Of a stretch of 64,000 nucleotides of DNA, positions 16,632-26,177 are shown piece by piece. Below the pieces are notes generated by a model. The model was given only the letters and a program-made list of their open reading frames with translations. It had not been told where the DNA came from and did not search any database. Position 1 is the first letter of the stretch; each line of letters starts with the position of its first letter. The position numbers and the translations under genes were made by a program. The stretch spans positions 1,054,001-1,118,000 of the forward strand of contig NZ_JAARML010000001.1 of the NCBI RefSeq assembly GCF_011759375.1, in the 5' to 3' direction. The DNA is from Paraflavitalea devenefica. Lineage in GTDB: Bacteria > Bacteroidota > Bacteroidia > Chitinophagales > Chitinophagaceae.

Positions 16632-18734
16632 TTAGCGGTTAACCAAGCTCAGGAATTCGGCTTCATTAATGATCTTTATTGAAGTGATCTTTTTGGCTTT
16701 CTCTAATTTGGAACCAGCCTCTTCGCCAGCCACCAGATAATTGAGCTTGCTGCTCACGCTACCCAGGAGTTTACCTCCGTTAGCTTCCACCAAAGCCTCT
16801 GCCTCATTGCGTTTCAGCGTAGGCAGGGTACCGGTAAACAAAAACGTTTGTCCCGTGAGGTTGCCGTCGGCCACGAGATCTTTTTTATCATTTTTCAGCT
16901 TCAACCCCAATGCTTCAAGCTGTTGTAGCATATGAATGTTGTCCGGATTATGGAAAAACTGATATATGCTACCAGCTACTTTAGGCCCTACATCTTCGAG
17001 GTTTTTGAGATCTTCAAGAGAAAATTGAGCAAAATCAAGTAAATGCTTTACTGCATGGGCAAGGGTTTTAGCGGTGGTTTCGCCAACATAGCGTATGCCG
17101 AGGGCATATATGAGCCTATGCAGCGGTTGCTCTTTAGAGGCAGTGATGGCAGCCTGCAGGTTGGTCATGCTTTTTTCGCCAAAGCCTTCAAGGCTTCTTA
17201 TTTTATCATAAGGCAGTTCATAGATGCCTGGTATGTCCTTCAGAAAGCCGAGGTCATAGAATTTCTGTATGATGGCTTCACCCAGGCCGCGTATGTCCAT
17301 GGCATCCTTACTGGTAAAATGGATCATACGCAACAGCACCTGCGCTTCGCAACTTATATTGACACAACGCCATACCGCTTCATCGGGGGTCTTTACTAAC
17401 TTATCATGGCAAACAGGGCATTTGGTTGGGAAAACGATGGCCTGCTCTTTACCGGTCCTTACTTCGGGTAGTGATTTTACTATATAGGGGATCACATCGC
17501 CGGCCCGCTCTACCAGCACCGTATCGCCGATCATGAGGTCTTTTTCACGGATCACTTCTTCATTGAAGAGCGAGATGGAACCCACTGTTACACCACCGAT
17601 AGGAACAGGCTCTATTTTGGCCACAGGTGTTATAGAGCCTGTACGGCCTACCTGGAATTCTATGGCCTTGAGTTTACTGGTAGCCTGCCGGGCCGCGAAT
17701 TTATAGGCAATGGCCCAACGCGGGTGGTGGGTGGTCATGCCCAGTTGGTCCTGCAATTCCAACTGGTTTACCTTGATCACCATGCCATCTATTTCATAGG
17801 GCAGGTCATCGCGCTTTTCTTCAAATTCATGGCAGTATTTGATGACTGCCTCTATGCCTTTGAATATTTGTTTCTCTTTAACGGGGCTACGGAAACCTAA
17901 TTCCCATAGTAGTTCCAGGGAGCCGCTATGCGTTTCGAGGAGTTTATGAACAGGGGCTCCGGGCAATGTTGCATAATGGCTGATGTGGTACAGGAAGGCT
18001 TCCAGGTTACGGCGGCTGACCTCTTTGGGATCTTTGATACGCAGGGAGCCGGCGGCTGCATTACGCGGATTAGCCAGGGGCGGCAGGTTTTGTTCTACAA
18101 GCTGGTCGTTGTATTTTTTAAAGTTGGCCTTGTTCAGTAATACTTCTCCCCTTATTTCTATTTGCTGCAGACCATATTCGGACAATTTCACGGAGAGGGG
18201 TACAGAACGGATCTGTTTGATGTTGATGGTTATTTCATCGCCCGTAACACCATTGCCCCGGGTAGCCCCCCTGGCGAGCAGGTCATTTTCATAGATGAGC
18301 GATATACTGGCCCCATCAAATTTGGGTTCCACGCAATATTCGATCTGGTTGGCTTTAGCCAGTTCCCGGGCCTTCCGGTCCCAATCTATCAGATCCTGTT
18401 CATTGTAGGAGTTCTCGAGCGAAAGCATGGGCACGAGGTGGGGGGCTGGCGGAAATTCTTTGGTGAGGCCTTTAGCTACCCGCATGGTAGGCGAATCGCT
18501 GGTAAGTAGTTCCGGGTGCTGGGCTTCTATTTTTTCGAGGGACTTGTAAAGCTGGTCGTACTCAAAGTCGGCTATGAGCGGATCATTGAGGATGTAATAG
18601 CGGTATTCATGAAAGCGCAATGCTTCCCGTAAGCCGGCTATATCGTCCTTAGGGCTTATTTTTTCCTTTTTGACTTTATCGAGTAAGGCGGTGGTTAGTT
18701 GCTGTAAAGATTTGGTTTGGCCGGTAGCGTACAT
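16632..18734 (-). CDS. ligA: NAD+-dependent DNA ligase
   Basis: A 700-residue ligase sealing nicks during replication and repair. An N-terminal Ia domain (HEYRYYILNDPLIADFEYDQ) precedes the adenylation domain with the lysine motif VEPKFDGAS (about 142-150) and TRGNGVTGDEIT. The OB fold, a four-Cys zinc finger (CPVCHDKL and CVNISCEAQ), helix-hairpin-helix repeats (GFGEKS, LGIRYVGE, DVGPKVA) and a C-terminal BRCT domain (about 622-700) follow. The motif has Phe where Ile is usual. Divergent from rlmD with a 55-nt gap. Confidence 0.97.
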   Translation of the reverse strand: MYATGQTKSLQQLTTALLDKVKKEKISPKDDIAGLREALRFHEYRYYILNDPLIADFEYDQLYKSLEKIEAQHPELLTSDSPTMRVAKGLTKEFPPAPHLVPMLSLENSYNEQDLIDWDRKARELAKANQIEYCVEPKFDGASISLIYENDLLARGATRGNGVTGDEITINIKQIRSVPLSVKLSEYGLQQIEIRGEVLLNKANFKKYNDQLVEQNLPPLANPRNAAAGSLRIKDPKEVSRRNLEAFLYHISHYATLPGAPVHKLLETHSGSLELLWELGFRSPVKEKQIFKGIEAVIKYCHEFEEKRDDLPYEIDGMVIKVNQLELQDQLGMTTHHPRWAIAYKFAARQATSKLKAIEFQVGRTGSITPVAKIEPVPIGGVTVGSISLFNEEVIREKDLMIGDTVLVERAGDVIPYIVKSLPEVRTGKEQAIVFPTKCPVCHDKLVKTPDEAVWRCVNISCEAQVLLRMIHFTSKDAMDIRGLGEAIIQKFYDLGFLKDIPGIYELPYDKIRSLEGFGEKSMTNLQAAITASKEQPLHRLIYALGIRYVGETTAKTLAHAVKHLLDFAQFSLEDLKNLEDVGPKVAGSIYQFFHNPDNIHMLQQLEALGLKLKNDKKDLVADGNLTGQTFLFTGTLPTLKRNEAEALVEANGGKLLGSVSSKLNYLVAGEEAGSKLEKAKKITSIKIINEAEFLSLVNR

Positions 18735-18751
18735 AAATGGCTGGTTATGTG

Positions 18752-18785
18752 TTTGTGGAGTAAAATTAAGTAAGAGTTATCTTTG
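18752..18785 (+). promoter_or_regulatory. Predicted promoter of rlmD, near-leaderless
   Basis: TTTG (18752-18755), a 22-nt spacer and TATCTTTG (18778-18785). The ATG begins 5 nt after the -7 box, so the expected transcription start coincides with the start codon. Confidence 0.62.
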
Positions 18786-18789
18786 CCGC

Positions 18790-20193
18790 ATGAGAAAAAA
18801 GAATGTGGTACTGCAAAAGATGACGGTACAGGATTATGCGGCGGAGGGCAAGGCGCTGGGCAGGATTGACGGGAAGGTGGTTTTTATTGAGGGGGCGGTG
18901 CCGGGCGATGTGGTAGATGTACGCCTGTCGAAGAATAAGCAGGAATGGGCGGAAGGCAAAGCTGTTCACTTTCATGCGTTTTCCCCGGACCGGGTCACTC
19001 CTTTCTGCGAACATTTTGGGGTTTGCGGGGGTTGTAAATGGCAGATGCTGCCCTATGATAAACAGTTGCAATATAAGCAGCATGAGGTGGAGCAGCACCT
19101 GCGGCGCATTGGCAAGGTAGCCTTGCCGGAGATTGCCCCGATAGCCGGGTGCGAAAGCACGGCACGGTACCGGAATAAGCTGGAATTCACTTTCAGCAAC
19201 CGCCGTTACCTGTTGCCAGATGAAATAGCCGGGGCGGCGGCGATTGACCCCGAAAATGCCCTGGGATTCCATGTTCCCCGTCTGTTTGACAAGGTTATAG
19301 ATATTAATACCTGTCACCTGATGGCGGAGCCTACGAATGCCATTAAGAATACGATCCGTCGTTTTGCGATGGAGCAGGGTTTTAGCTTTTATGATATCCG
19401 GGAACACCGGGGATGGCTGCGGACCCTGATTGTACGGGTATGTACAACGGGGGAGGTGATGGTCAATGTTTGTTTCGGGTATGATGACCGGGATGCGCGC
19501 AAGCAGTTGTTTGATCATTTGCTGCAACAGGTGCCGGGCATTACCACCCTGCTGTATACGATCAATCCCAAAAAGAATGATACGATCTATGACCTGCAGC
19601 CGCAGGCATATTATGGAAAAGGGTATATTACAGAAAAACTGGAAGACCTGGTGTTTAAGATAGGGCCGAAGTCTTTTTTCCAGACCAATACACGGCAGGG
19701 AGAGCGATTGTACCAGATTACCCGGGATTTTACGGCCTTAACGGGAAAGGAAACGGTGTATGATCTTTATTGTGGCACCGGTAGTATCGGGTTGTTTGTG
19801 AGCAAGCTGGCCAAAAAGATTGTGGGCGTGGAGGTGATCAGCGAAGCCATTGAAGATGCCCGGGAGAATGCCGCGCTGAATAATATTCACCACGCACAAT
19901 TTTTCGCCGGCGATGTTATAGATATTTGTGACGATGCTTTTTTTGCGCACCATGGTAAGCCGGATGTCATTATTACCGATCCGCCGAGAGCAGGTATGCA
20001 TGAGAAGCTGGTGCAAAAGATACTGGATATGGAGGCGCCGCTGGTAGTGTATGTGAGCTGCAATCCTGCCACGCAGGCGCGGGACCTGCAGAAGCTGGAT
20101 GAGAAGTATGCTGTGACGAGGGTACAACCGGTTGACATGTTCCCGCATACCCATCATATTGAGAATGTGGTGCAGTTAAAGCTAAAAAAGTAG
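18790..20193 (+). CDS. rlmD: 23S rRNA (uracil-C5)-methyltransferase, RlmD type
   Basis: A 467-residue SAM-dependent RNA methyltransferase with an N-terminal TRAM domain (GKALGRIDGKVVFIEGAVPG), an iron-sulfur cysteine cluster (CEHFGVCGGCKWQ), SAM-binding YDLYCGTGSIGLF and the catalytic cysteine motif VYVSCNPATQARD. It is in the RlmD/RlmC/TrmA family, and the RlmD specificity is by best resemblance. The ATG at 18790 is chosen over the in-frame start at 18670, which would overlap ligA and the promoter. Confidence 0.9.
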   Translation: MRKKNVVLQKMTVQDYAAEGKALGRIDGKVVFIEGAVPGDVVDVRLSKNKQEWAEGKAVHFHAFSPDRVTPFCEHFGVCGGCKWQMLPYDKQLQYKQHEVEQHLRRIGKVALPEIAPIAGCESTARYRNKLEFTFSNRRYLLPDEIAGAAAIDPENALGFHVPRLFDKVIDINTCHLMAEPTNAIKNTIRRFAMEQGFSFYDIREHRGWLRTLIVRVCTTGEVMVNVCFGYDDRDARKQLFDHLLQQVPGITTLLYTINPKKNDTIYDLQPQAYYGKGYITEKLEDLVFKIGPKSFFQTNTRQGERLYQITRDFTALTGKETVYDLYCGTGSIGLFVSKLAKKIVGVEVISEAIEDARENAALNNIHHAQFFAGDVIDICDDAFFAHHGKPDVIITDPPRAGMHEKLVQKILDMEAPLVVYVSCNPATQARDLQKLDEKYAVTRVQPVDMFPHTHHIENVVQLKLKK

Positions 20194-20243
20194 TATTTTA
20201 TGGTTGTACAATTTAAAACAGCAGCATAGTGTATTCGAACAGA

Positions 20244-21041
20244 ATGTTTTTTCCTCTGACAACGATTGTCAAGAATCTCCTGATCATTAATGGGCTTATT
20301 TTCCTGGCGCAGCAAACATTTGACAAGGAAGCCGCTTATGATTTGTTTGCACAGCACCATTTCCTGTCGAAGGATTTCCGTCCGCACCAGATCATTACCG
20401 CCCTGTTCATGCATGGTTCTGTAGAGCACCTGCTGGGCAATATGCTGGGCCTGTATATGTTTGGCACCAAGCTGGAGCTGGTTTGGGGACCTAAAAGGTT
20501 CCTTACGTTTTACCTGGTTTGCGGCATTGGCGCGAATATTATCAGCGGCATGGCCACACTGGCTGAAACGTACCCGGTTATCAGTGACCTTAATTTCTTA
20601 CAGGAGCATGTTTCGGTACGCAATTTTAATATGCTTTTAAGTAAATATGACTGGATCCGGATGAGCATAACGCCGGAATTCAAAACCATGTTAGAGGCCA
20701 ATCCCCCGGTTCCCGGCATCAATAAAGATATTTTTCTGGCTACCGGAGAACTGAAAGACCTTGCTACCCGCAGCACACTGGTAGGCGCTTCCGGAGCCAT
20801 TTTTGGTTTACTGGCCGGGGCAGCCTATTTATTTCCGGATGATATTATTCTGGCCGGCATGTTTTTCCCCATTAAAATGAAATGGTTCGCGCTGATCTAT
20901 GGGGGCGCAGAGGTGTACCTGGCACTGCAAAACCGTCCTGATGACCAGGTAGCCCACGTAGCCCATATAGGAGGGGCCCTGGTAGGCTTTTTGATGGTCT
21001 ATTACAGTTACCGCAGGGGCAACCGGCGCAAATTATTCTGA
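20244..21041 (+). CDS. Rhomboid-family intramembrane serine protease (first of two)
   Basis: About 265 residues with six predicted transmembrane helices. The catalytic serine lies in GASGAIFGLLAG and the catalytic histidine in VAHVAHIGGALVGF. An HGSVEHLLGNM motif, typical of rhomboids, is in the L1/TM2 region. A long insert of about 65 residues sits between TM3 and TM4. An in-frame GTG at 20229 is an alternative start; the ATG is preferred because it is directly followed by the conserved N-terminus leading into TM1. Followed closely by a second rhomboid gene. Confidence 0.92.
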   Translation: MFFPLTTIVKNLLIINGLIFLAQQTFDKEAAYDLFAQHHFLSKDFRPHQIITALFMHGSVEHLLGNMLGLYMFGTKLELVWGPKRFLTFYLVCGIGANIISGMATLAETYPVISDLNFLQEHVSVRNFNMLLSKYDWIRMSITPEFKTMLEANPPVPGINKDIFLATGELKDLATRSTLVGASGAIFGLLAGAAYLFPDDIILAGMFFPIKMKWFALIYGGAEVYLALQNRPDDQVAHVAHIGGALVGFLMVYYSYRRGNRRKLF

Positions 21042-21145
21042 GCAGCAACTTTACCGGCCATTTGACTGTTAATTTATTACCAATATGGTAATGCCTGTTT
21101 AGGGTGTTATGGGAAGGGTTTTGTAAATTCACCAAAAATATTTTC

Positions 21146-22069
21146 GTGTTGCGGGAAGATAGATACAGGAAACGCATTTTGCTGGGCCAGGATGGTAATG
21201 CATTGGTTTTATTGCTCATAATTCTGGGCATTGTATTCTGCATTTTTAAGTTCTTATGGCTGGTGTACTGGATGTCGGGGCTTAAGAAGCCGGATTTTGA
21301 TTCAGAGATCCTGCAGTGGTTTATTTTACCCGCCAACCTGAGCACACTGGCTACCCGCCCGTGGACGATTATTACCCATATGTTTATGCACGATGACCCG
21401 ATGCACCTGATCGGCAATGTGCTGTGGATATGGGCTTTCGGGTATATTTTGCAGGACCTTACAGGGTCCAAAAAGCTGATTCCCCTGTTCATTTATGGCG
21501 GCCTGGCCGGCGGCGCCTTTTATATTTTCAGTTATAATGTTATCCCGGTACTGGCGCCAGATGTAGCCAATAGCTATGCATTGGGCGCTTCTGCCGGAGT
21601 GATGGCCATTGCCATTGCAACCACTGTACTGGCGCCTGGTTACCGCATTTTTCCCATGATCAATGGAGGCATACCGCTGTGGGTGCTCACCCTGATCTTT
21701 GTGGTGCTTGATTTTGCGATGATATCGGGCAATAATACAGGCGGTCACCTGGCACACCTGGCGGGCGCAGCCACCGGTTTCATTTTTATACGGCAGTTGC
21801 GCAAGGGGCATGACTGGAGCGCCTGGATGAACCAGTTTTTCGATTGGGTGAGTAACCTGTTCAATCCTGACAAAAAGAGCTGGAAAAAGACCGCGAAAGA
21901 CGAACTGCACTATAAATCGAAGGGCACCCAGCCTTTTAAGAAGATCCCCAATATTACCCAGAAACGGATTGATGAAATACTGGACAAGATCAACCAACAG
22001 GGATATCGCTTCCTGACCGAAGAAGAGAAGGAAATTCTGAAGCGGGCCTCGGAGGACGAAGAGTTGTAA
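21146..22069 (+). CDS. Rhomboid-family intramembrane serine protease (second)
   Basis: About 307 residues, with six transmembrane helices, the catalytic motif ALGASAGVMAIA and histidine in GGHLAHLAGAATGF. A cytosolic tail of about 90 residues follows (PDKKSWKKTAKDELHYKSKG). The start is uncertain: GTG at 21146 gives an N-terminus just before TM1, while a GTG at 21104 adds 14 residues; no ATG fits. It follows the first rhomboid and overlaps the spacing of the EEP gene (8 nt), so the three genes probably form one transcript. Confidence 0.88.
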   Translation: MLREDRYRKRILLGQDGNALVLLLIILGIVFCIFKFLWLVYWMSGLKKPDFDSEILQWFILPANLSTLATRPWTIITHMFMHDDPMHLIGNVLWIWAFGYILQDLTGSKKLIPLFIYGGLAGGAFYIFSYNVIPVLAPDVANSYALGASAGVMAIAIATTVLAPGYRIFPMINGGIPLWVLTLIFVVLDFAMISGNNTGGHLAHLAGAATGFIFIRQLRKGHDWSAWMNQFFDWVSNLFNPDKKSWKKTAKDELHYKSKGTQPFKKIPNITQKRIDEILDKINQQGYRFLTEEEKEILKRASEDEEL

Positions 22070-22077
22070 ATTTAAAC

Positions 22078-23202
22078 ATGGCTATACGAACCATCGCAAA
22101 GCGAGTTTTTATTGTTGTGCATATTGGTATAGCAACGCTTTTTTTGTGTTCCTGCGCCAATGCGTTCCTGCCTCCTGAAAAATGGTGGTTCTTTGCTTTA
22201 CTGGGCCTGGCATTCCCTTTCCTGTTATTACTGGTGATCATTTTTCTTCTTTTCTGGACCTTGTTCCGTTCCCGCTGGGCATTTCTTTCACTGGCAGTAT
22301 TATTATTAGGCTTTACCAATATACGGGCGCTGATCGGCTTCCATTCCGGCGGGTTTACGCCTGCCAAAAGCGAGCAGAGCATACGCATTATGAGCTGGAA
22401 TGTACGCTGGTTTGATGAACAGAAGCGGGCTACGAAGGGCGCTTATCCCAAACGCAAGCAGATGCTTGAGTTTATTAAGGAACAGGATGCCGATATTTTA
22501 TGCTTCCAGGAGTATTTTGAATCGAACAGGACAAATTATAGCAACCTGAAAGATTTACAGAAGATGAATTATCCTTATTGCTATAAGGTGATTGACTATG
22601 GCCGTAAAGGAGGTTCTATTGAAGTAGGGGTAGCCATTTTTTCCCGTTTCCCTATAACAGATTCCATCCGTATCCGGTATCCCGGACCGTTAAAATTACG
22701 GGCTGCAGAAAGCCTTATTGCCTGTGATATTGATGTACACGGGCAAAAGATCCGGGTGTTTAACACCCACCTTCAGTCGGTATTGTTCCAGCAGCAGGAC
22801 TATGAGCATTTACGTACGATCAGGTCGGCAGATGACAGTATACTGGATGCCTCCAGATCTATTGTGAAGAAGCTGAAACAAGGATATACCTCCCGCAGCA
22901 AACAGGTAGATATTGTACGTGAGCAGTTGGATAAAAGCCCCTATCCCGCTGTGATCTGCGGCGATTTTAATGATGTGCCCAATTCCTACACGTATTTCCG
23001 CATCCGGGGCAACCGGCAGGATGCTTTTATAGCCAGCAGTAATGGGATCGGGCGAACTTTTTCCAATATATCCCCCACCCTGCGGATTGATTATATTATG
23101 CCGGATAAGCAATTTGAAGTGCTTCAATTTAAACGGCATGTACTGCCCTATTCAGACCATTACCCGGTAGTAACCGATCTGCGAATTAGTACCAATGAAT
23201 AA
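22078..23202 (+). CDS. Endonuclease/exonuclease/phosphatase-family membrane protein
   Basis: A 374-residue protein with two or three N-terminal transmembrane segments (about 12-85) and a C-terminal EEP domain. Motifs in order: IMSWNVRWFDE, DILCFQEYFES, VFNTHLQS, VICGDFNDVPNS, RIDYIMPD and YSDHYPVVTDL. These supply the metal-binding and catalytic residues. Substrate could be a nucleic acid or phosphate ester. It is last in the rhomboid-rhomboid-EEP run, which suggests an envelope role. Confidence 0.9.
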   Translation: MAIRTIAKRVFIVVHIGIATLFLCSCANAFLPPEKWWFFALLGLAFPFLLLLVIIFLLFWTLFRSRWAFLSLAVLLLGFTNIRALIGFHSGGFTPAKSEQSIRIMSWNVRWFDEQKRATKGAYPKRKQMLEFIKEQDADILCFQEYFESNRTNYSNLKDLQKMNYPYCYKVIDYGRKGGSIEVGVAIFSRFPITDSIRIRYPGPLKLRAAESLIACDIDVHGQKIRVFNTHLQSVLFQQQDYEHLRTIRSADDSILDASRSIVKKLKQGYTSRSKQVDIVREQLDKSPYPAVICGDFNDVPNSYTYFRIRGNRQDAFIASSNGIGRTFSNISPTLRIDYIMPDKQFEVLQFKRHVLPYSDHYPVVTDLRISTNE

Positions 23203-23206
23203 TCCC

Positions 23207-23214
23207 TATATTTG
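23207..23214 (+). promoter_or_regulatory. Predicted -7 box of cysS, near-leaderless
   Basis: TATATTTG ends 7 nt before the cysS ATG at 23222, implying a leader of about 0-3 nt. No -33 TTTG at the usual distance. Confidence 0.5.
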
Positions 23215-23221
23215 AGTTTTT

Positions 23222-24718
23222 ATGAGTGAGTTGAAGATCCTGAATTCCTACACAAGGCAGAAAGAAGTTTTCACCCCCATTACGCCAGGACATGTGGGCA
23301 TGTATGTGTGCGGCCCTACAGTAAGCGGCGAAAGCCACCTGGGCCATGCGCGGCCTTATATCACTTTTGATGTAGTATACCGTTACCTGACCTACCTGGG
23401 ATATAAGGTAAGGTATGTGCGTAATATTACCGATGCGGGTCATTTTGAAGAGGAAGGGCGCGAGGCAGAAGATAAGATCGCCAATAAAGCGGTGCTGGAA
23501 AAGCTGGAACCCATGGAACTGGTACAGAAATATACGAATTTGTTTCATTGGGCGATGCTGCAATTCAATAACCTGGAACCGAGTATCGAACCTACGGCTA
23601 CCGGGCATATTGTGGAGCAGATAGAAATGATCAAGAAGATTATCGAAGATGGTTATGCCTATGAGGTGAATGGGTCGGTATATTTTGATGTAAAGAAGTA
23701 TGCAGAAACGTATCCATACGGCAAACTGAGTGGCCGGGTCATGGACGAACAACTTGAAACGACCCGGGAACTGGAGGGACAGGATGAGAAAAAGAATAAA
23801 CAGGATTTTGCTTTGTGGAAGGCAGCGCCACCCCAGCATATTATGCGCTGGGTAAGTCCCTGGGGCGAAGGCTTTCCGGGCTGGCATATTGAATGCTCGG
23901 CTATGAGCACCAAGTACCTGGGAACGGAGTTTGATATACATGGCGGTGGTATGGACCTGCAGTTCCCGCACCATGAAAGTGAGATCGCCCAAAGCACTAT
24001 CTGCAATAAGCATGTGCCGGCACGCTACTGGATGCATAATAATATGATCACGGTGAACGGGAAGAAGATGGGCAAGAGCTATAATAACCAGATTAAGCTG
24101 ACAGAGATGTTTTCGGGTACACATCCGCTGCTGGAGCAGGCTTACAGTCCCATGACGATCCGTTTTTCGATTTTACAAACCCATTACCGCAGTACGCTTG
24201 ATTTCAGCAATGAGGCGCTACGGGCTGCCGAAAAAGGATTGAAAAGATTGTGGGAAGGGTATGAAAACCTGAAGAAGTTAGCATCCAGCATTCAGCATCC
24301 AGCAGGAGGCGATAAGGATTTGGATGATAAGATAAACCGGTTGCTGACGGAGATGGATGATTTTATGAATGATGATTTTAGTACGGCAAAGGTACTGGCC
24401 AACCTGTTTGAATTATTGCCCGTTATTAATTCGATCCGGGATAAGCATATTGCTATAACAGCGATCTCCCACGATACTTTTATCCGCCTGCAACAATATT
24501 TTAAAGCCTACCTGGAAGATATTCTCGGACTGAAAGGAGAGACTGCTGATGAAGACGGAAAGCTGAACGGCGTACTGGAGTTGCTGATCGAGATACGGAA
24601 GGATGCCAGGAGCCGCAAGGACTTTGCCACCTCCGATAAGATACGCAATCAGTTACAGCAGTTGGGCATTTTACTGAAGGATGAAAAAGACGGAAGGGTA
24701 AGTTATTCGTTTGATTAG
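23222..24718 (+). CDS. cysS: Cysteinyl-tRNA synthetase
   Basis: A 498-residue class I synthetase. Zinc and HIGH motifs are [19 protein letters not shown], the KMSKS equivalent is KKMGKSYNN, and the zinc-ligand motif [10 protein letters not shown] and [13 protein letters not shown] are present. The C-terminal DALR-like helical domain follows. Within that domain the DNA at 24280-24304 is an AGCATCCAGCA direct repeat coding for ASSIQHPAG, an apparent in-frame repeat. The rest of the protein is normal. Confidence 0.97.
   Translation: MSELKILNSYTRQKEVFTPITPGHVGMYVCGPTVSGESHLGHARPYITFDVVYRYLTYLGYKVRYVRNITDAGHFEEEGREAEDKIANKAVLEKLEPMELVQKYTNLFHWAMLQFNNLEPSIEPTATGHIVEQIEMIKKIIEDGYAYEVNGSVYFDVKKYAETYPYGKLSGRVMDEQLETTRELEGQDEKKNKQDFALWKAAPPQHIMRWVSPWGEGFPGWHIECSAMSTKYLGTEFDIHGGGMDLQFPHHESEIAQSTICNKHVPARYWMHNNMITVNGKKMGKSYNNQIKLTEMFSGTHPLLEQAYSPMTIRFSILQTHYRSTLDFSNEALRAAEKGLKRLWEGYENLKKLASSIQHPAGGDKDLDDKINRLLTEMDDFMNDDFSTAKVLANLFELLPVINSIRDKHIAITAISHDTFIRLQQYFKAYLEDILGLKGETADEDGKLNGVLELLIEIRKDARSRKDFATSDKIRNQLQQLGILLKDEKDGRVSYSFD
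24280..24304. repeat. AGCATCCAGCA direct repeat inside cysS
   Basis: AGCATCCAGCA at 24280-24290 and again at 24294-24304, separated by TTC. It codes for a surface-type loop in the DALR-like domain. The motif looks like intergenic low-complexity repeats rather than conserved CysRS sequence. Confidence 0.5.
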
Positions 24719-24729
24719 GAAGACAGCTT

Positions 24730-24847
24730 CGAGCCACGAGCGGCGAGCTACGAGCGCTGAGATTCTTAGTTGCTGACTAAACTTAGCAATATTGCTGCCC
24801 AGGGGTTGGAGTTCTGGCTCGCAGCTCATAGCTCGTAGCTCACAGCT
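24730..24847. repeat. Inverted pair of 7-bp tandem arrays between cysS and mnmD
   Basis: CGAGCCA, CGAGCGG, CGAGCTA, CGAGCGC run at exact 7-bp period through 24730-24757. The inverse type GCTCGCA, GCTCATA, GCTCGTA, GCTCACA runs through 24817-24844. The arms can pair over a 59-nt centre. The right arm overlaps the mnmD stop codon. It lies between convergent genes and may serve as a shared 3' end structure. Confidence 0.8.
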
Positions 24848-25511
24848 TTTTCATTGCTCTTACCATTTCACGTTTGCCGGGGGGGCCGGGAATTTTTTCT
24901 ACTGTAAAGCCGGCGGCCTGCATAGCCCGGCGTACATCGCCCTTGGAACAATAGGTGACGAGGATGCCCCCGTCGGCCAGCATACCGAACAGCTTTGTAA
25001 AAACTTCCACTGTCCATAACTCCGGTTGCGCGTTGGGTGCAAAGGCGTCGTAATAGATGAGATTAACAGGCTGGTTGATCGATATGTCGAACAGGGTGGT
25101 GTGGTGCTTCCGGACCGTAAACCATGCATTGAGGGTGATGGGTTGATCCCACGGCGAAGTATGCAGTTGTTCAAAAAGCGGTTCCCATTCCGGCTGCTGT
25201 AACTGCCCGCAGTAGTTTAGCTGTAACGCTATTTCTTTTTCCAGTGGGAAGGCTTCTACCGCCTGGTAGTTTATTTTTTGCTGATGCCTGGTGGCTTCTA
25301 TAAGCGTGAGCAAAGCATTGAGGCCTGTGCCAAATCCCATTTCAAAGATATGTATGGTTTCCTGCCGGTGCAGGAGTGGCTTAAGGCCCGCTTCTATAAA
25401 AACATGCAGGGATTCCCGGATAGCGCCATGTGTAGAATGATAAGTAACGTTCATATACGGCACTTCTACAGAATGTGAGCCATCGCCGGTGATGATGAGA
25501 TTTCGCTGCAT
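24840..25511 (-). CDS. mnmD: tRNA U34 methylaminomethyl methyltransferase, MnmD-type
   Basis: A 223-residue SAM-dependent methyltransferase of the MnmC N-domain/MnmD family, acting on wobble uridine in tRNA. Motifs: VTYHSTHGAIRESLHVFIEAG, SAM-binding EMGFGTGLNALLT, and YYDAFAPNAQPELWT in the catalytic core. It lacks the FAD oxidoreductase domain of bifunctional MnmC, as is usual in this phylum. Convergent with cysS. Confidence 0.9.
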   Translation of the reverse strand: MQRNLIITGDGSHSVEVPYMNVTYHSTHGAIRESLHVFIEAGLKPLLHRQETIHIFEMGFGTGLNALLTLIEATRHQQKINYQAVEAFPLEKEIALQLNYCGQLQQPEWEPLFEQLHTSPWDQPITLNAWFTVRKHHTTLFDISINQPVNLIYYDAFAPNAQPELWTVEVFTKLFGMLADGGILVTYCSKGDVRRAMQAAGFTVEKIPGPPGKREMVRAMKKL

Positions 25512-25562
25512 GGAGCAAAATTAACACCTAAATTTACAACGCGACCTTTTAATGCATAAACT

Positions 25563-26177
25563 ATGAGCAAAGACTATCTGCTGCATTTATCGAAAGATAA
25601 ACGTCTTAAAAAGCTTGTTGAAAAGCATGATGGTTTTACACTTAAGAAGCGGAAGAATATCTGTATCTATCTCTGCGCTTCTATTATGAGCCAGCAGCTA
25701 TCTACCAAGGTGGCAGACGTTATTTACCAGCGTTTCCTGAATTTATACGGCGGTAAGGAACCTACTGAACAACAGATACTGGATACGCCATTGGACACAC
25801 TCAGAAGCATCGGATTGTCTAATGCCAAGACCAACTATGTACACAATGTGGCGCGCTTTTCCCTGGCGCAGGGAATGGACCTGAAGAAGCTGAATAAGAT
25901 GAACAATGAGGAAGTGATCGTCTACCTCACCCAGATTAAAGGAGTAGGCCGCTGGACAGTAGAAATGTTGCTGATGTTTGCGCTGGGCCGGGAAGATGTT
26001 TTTGCTATTGATGACCTGGGCATACAAAATGCTATGGTCAACATCTATAAACTGGAGCGCGCCGATAAGAAGCTGTTCAGGGCAGAACTGCTACGCATTT
26101 CTGATAAATGGAGCCCTTACCGCACGTATGCGTGTATCCATTTATGGCACTGGAAAGATAATAGCCCGGCTAAATAG
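25563..26177 (+). CDS. DNA-3-methyladenine glycosylase, AlkA-like
   Basis: A 204-residue helix-hairpin-helix DNA glycosylase that would remove alkylated bases. The HhH motif is IKGVGRWTVEMLLMF, followed by REDVFAIDDLGIQNAM with the catalytic aspartate. It is shorter than E. coli AlkA and lacks its N-terminal domain. Its 3' end overlaps the convergent RDD gene by 8 nt. Confidence 0.9.
   Translation: MSKDYLLHLSKDKRLKKLVEKHDGFTLKKRKNICIYLCASIMSQQLSTKVADVIYQRFLNLYGGKEPTEQQILDTPLDTLRSIGLSNAKTNYVHNVARFSLAQGMDLKKLNKMNNEEVIVYLTQIKGVGRWTVEMLLMFALGREDVFAIDDLGIQNAMVNIYKLERADKKLFRAELLRISDKWSPYRTYACIHLWHWKDNSPAK

Noticed and set aside
18766..19527. 253-residue open frame opposite rlmD
   Set aside because: Antisense to a certain methyltransferase gene, no domain, composition typical of a shadow frame.
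23186..24124. 312-residue open frame opposite cysS
   Set aside because: cysS is unambiguous on the other strand; the antisense frame has no motif.
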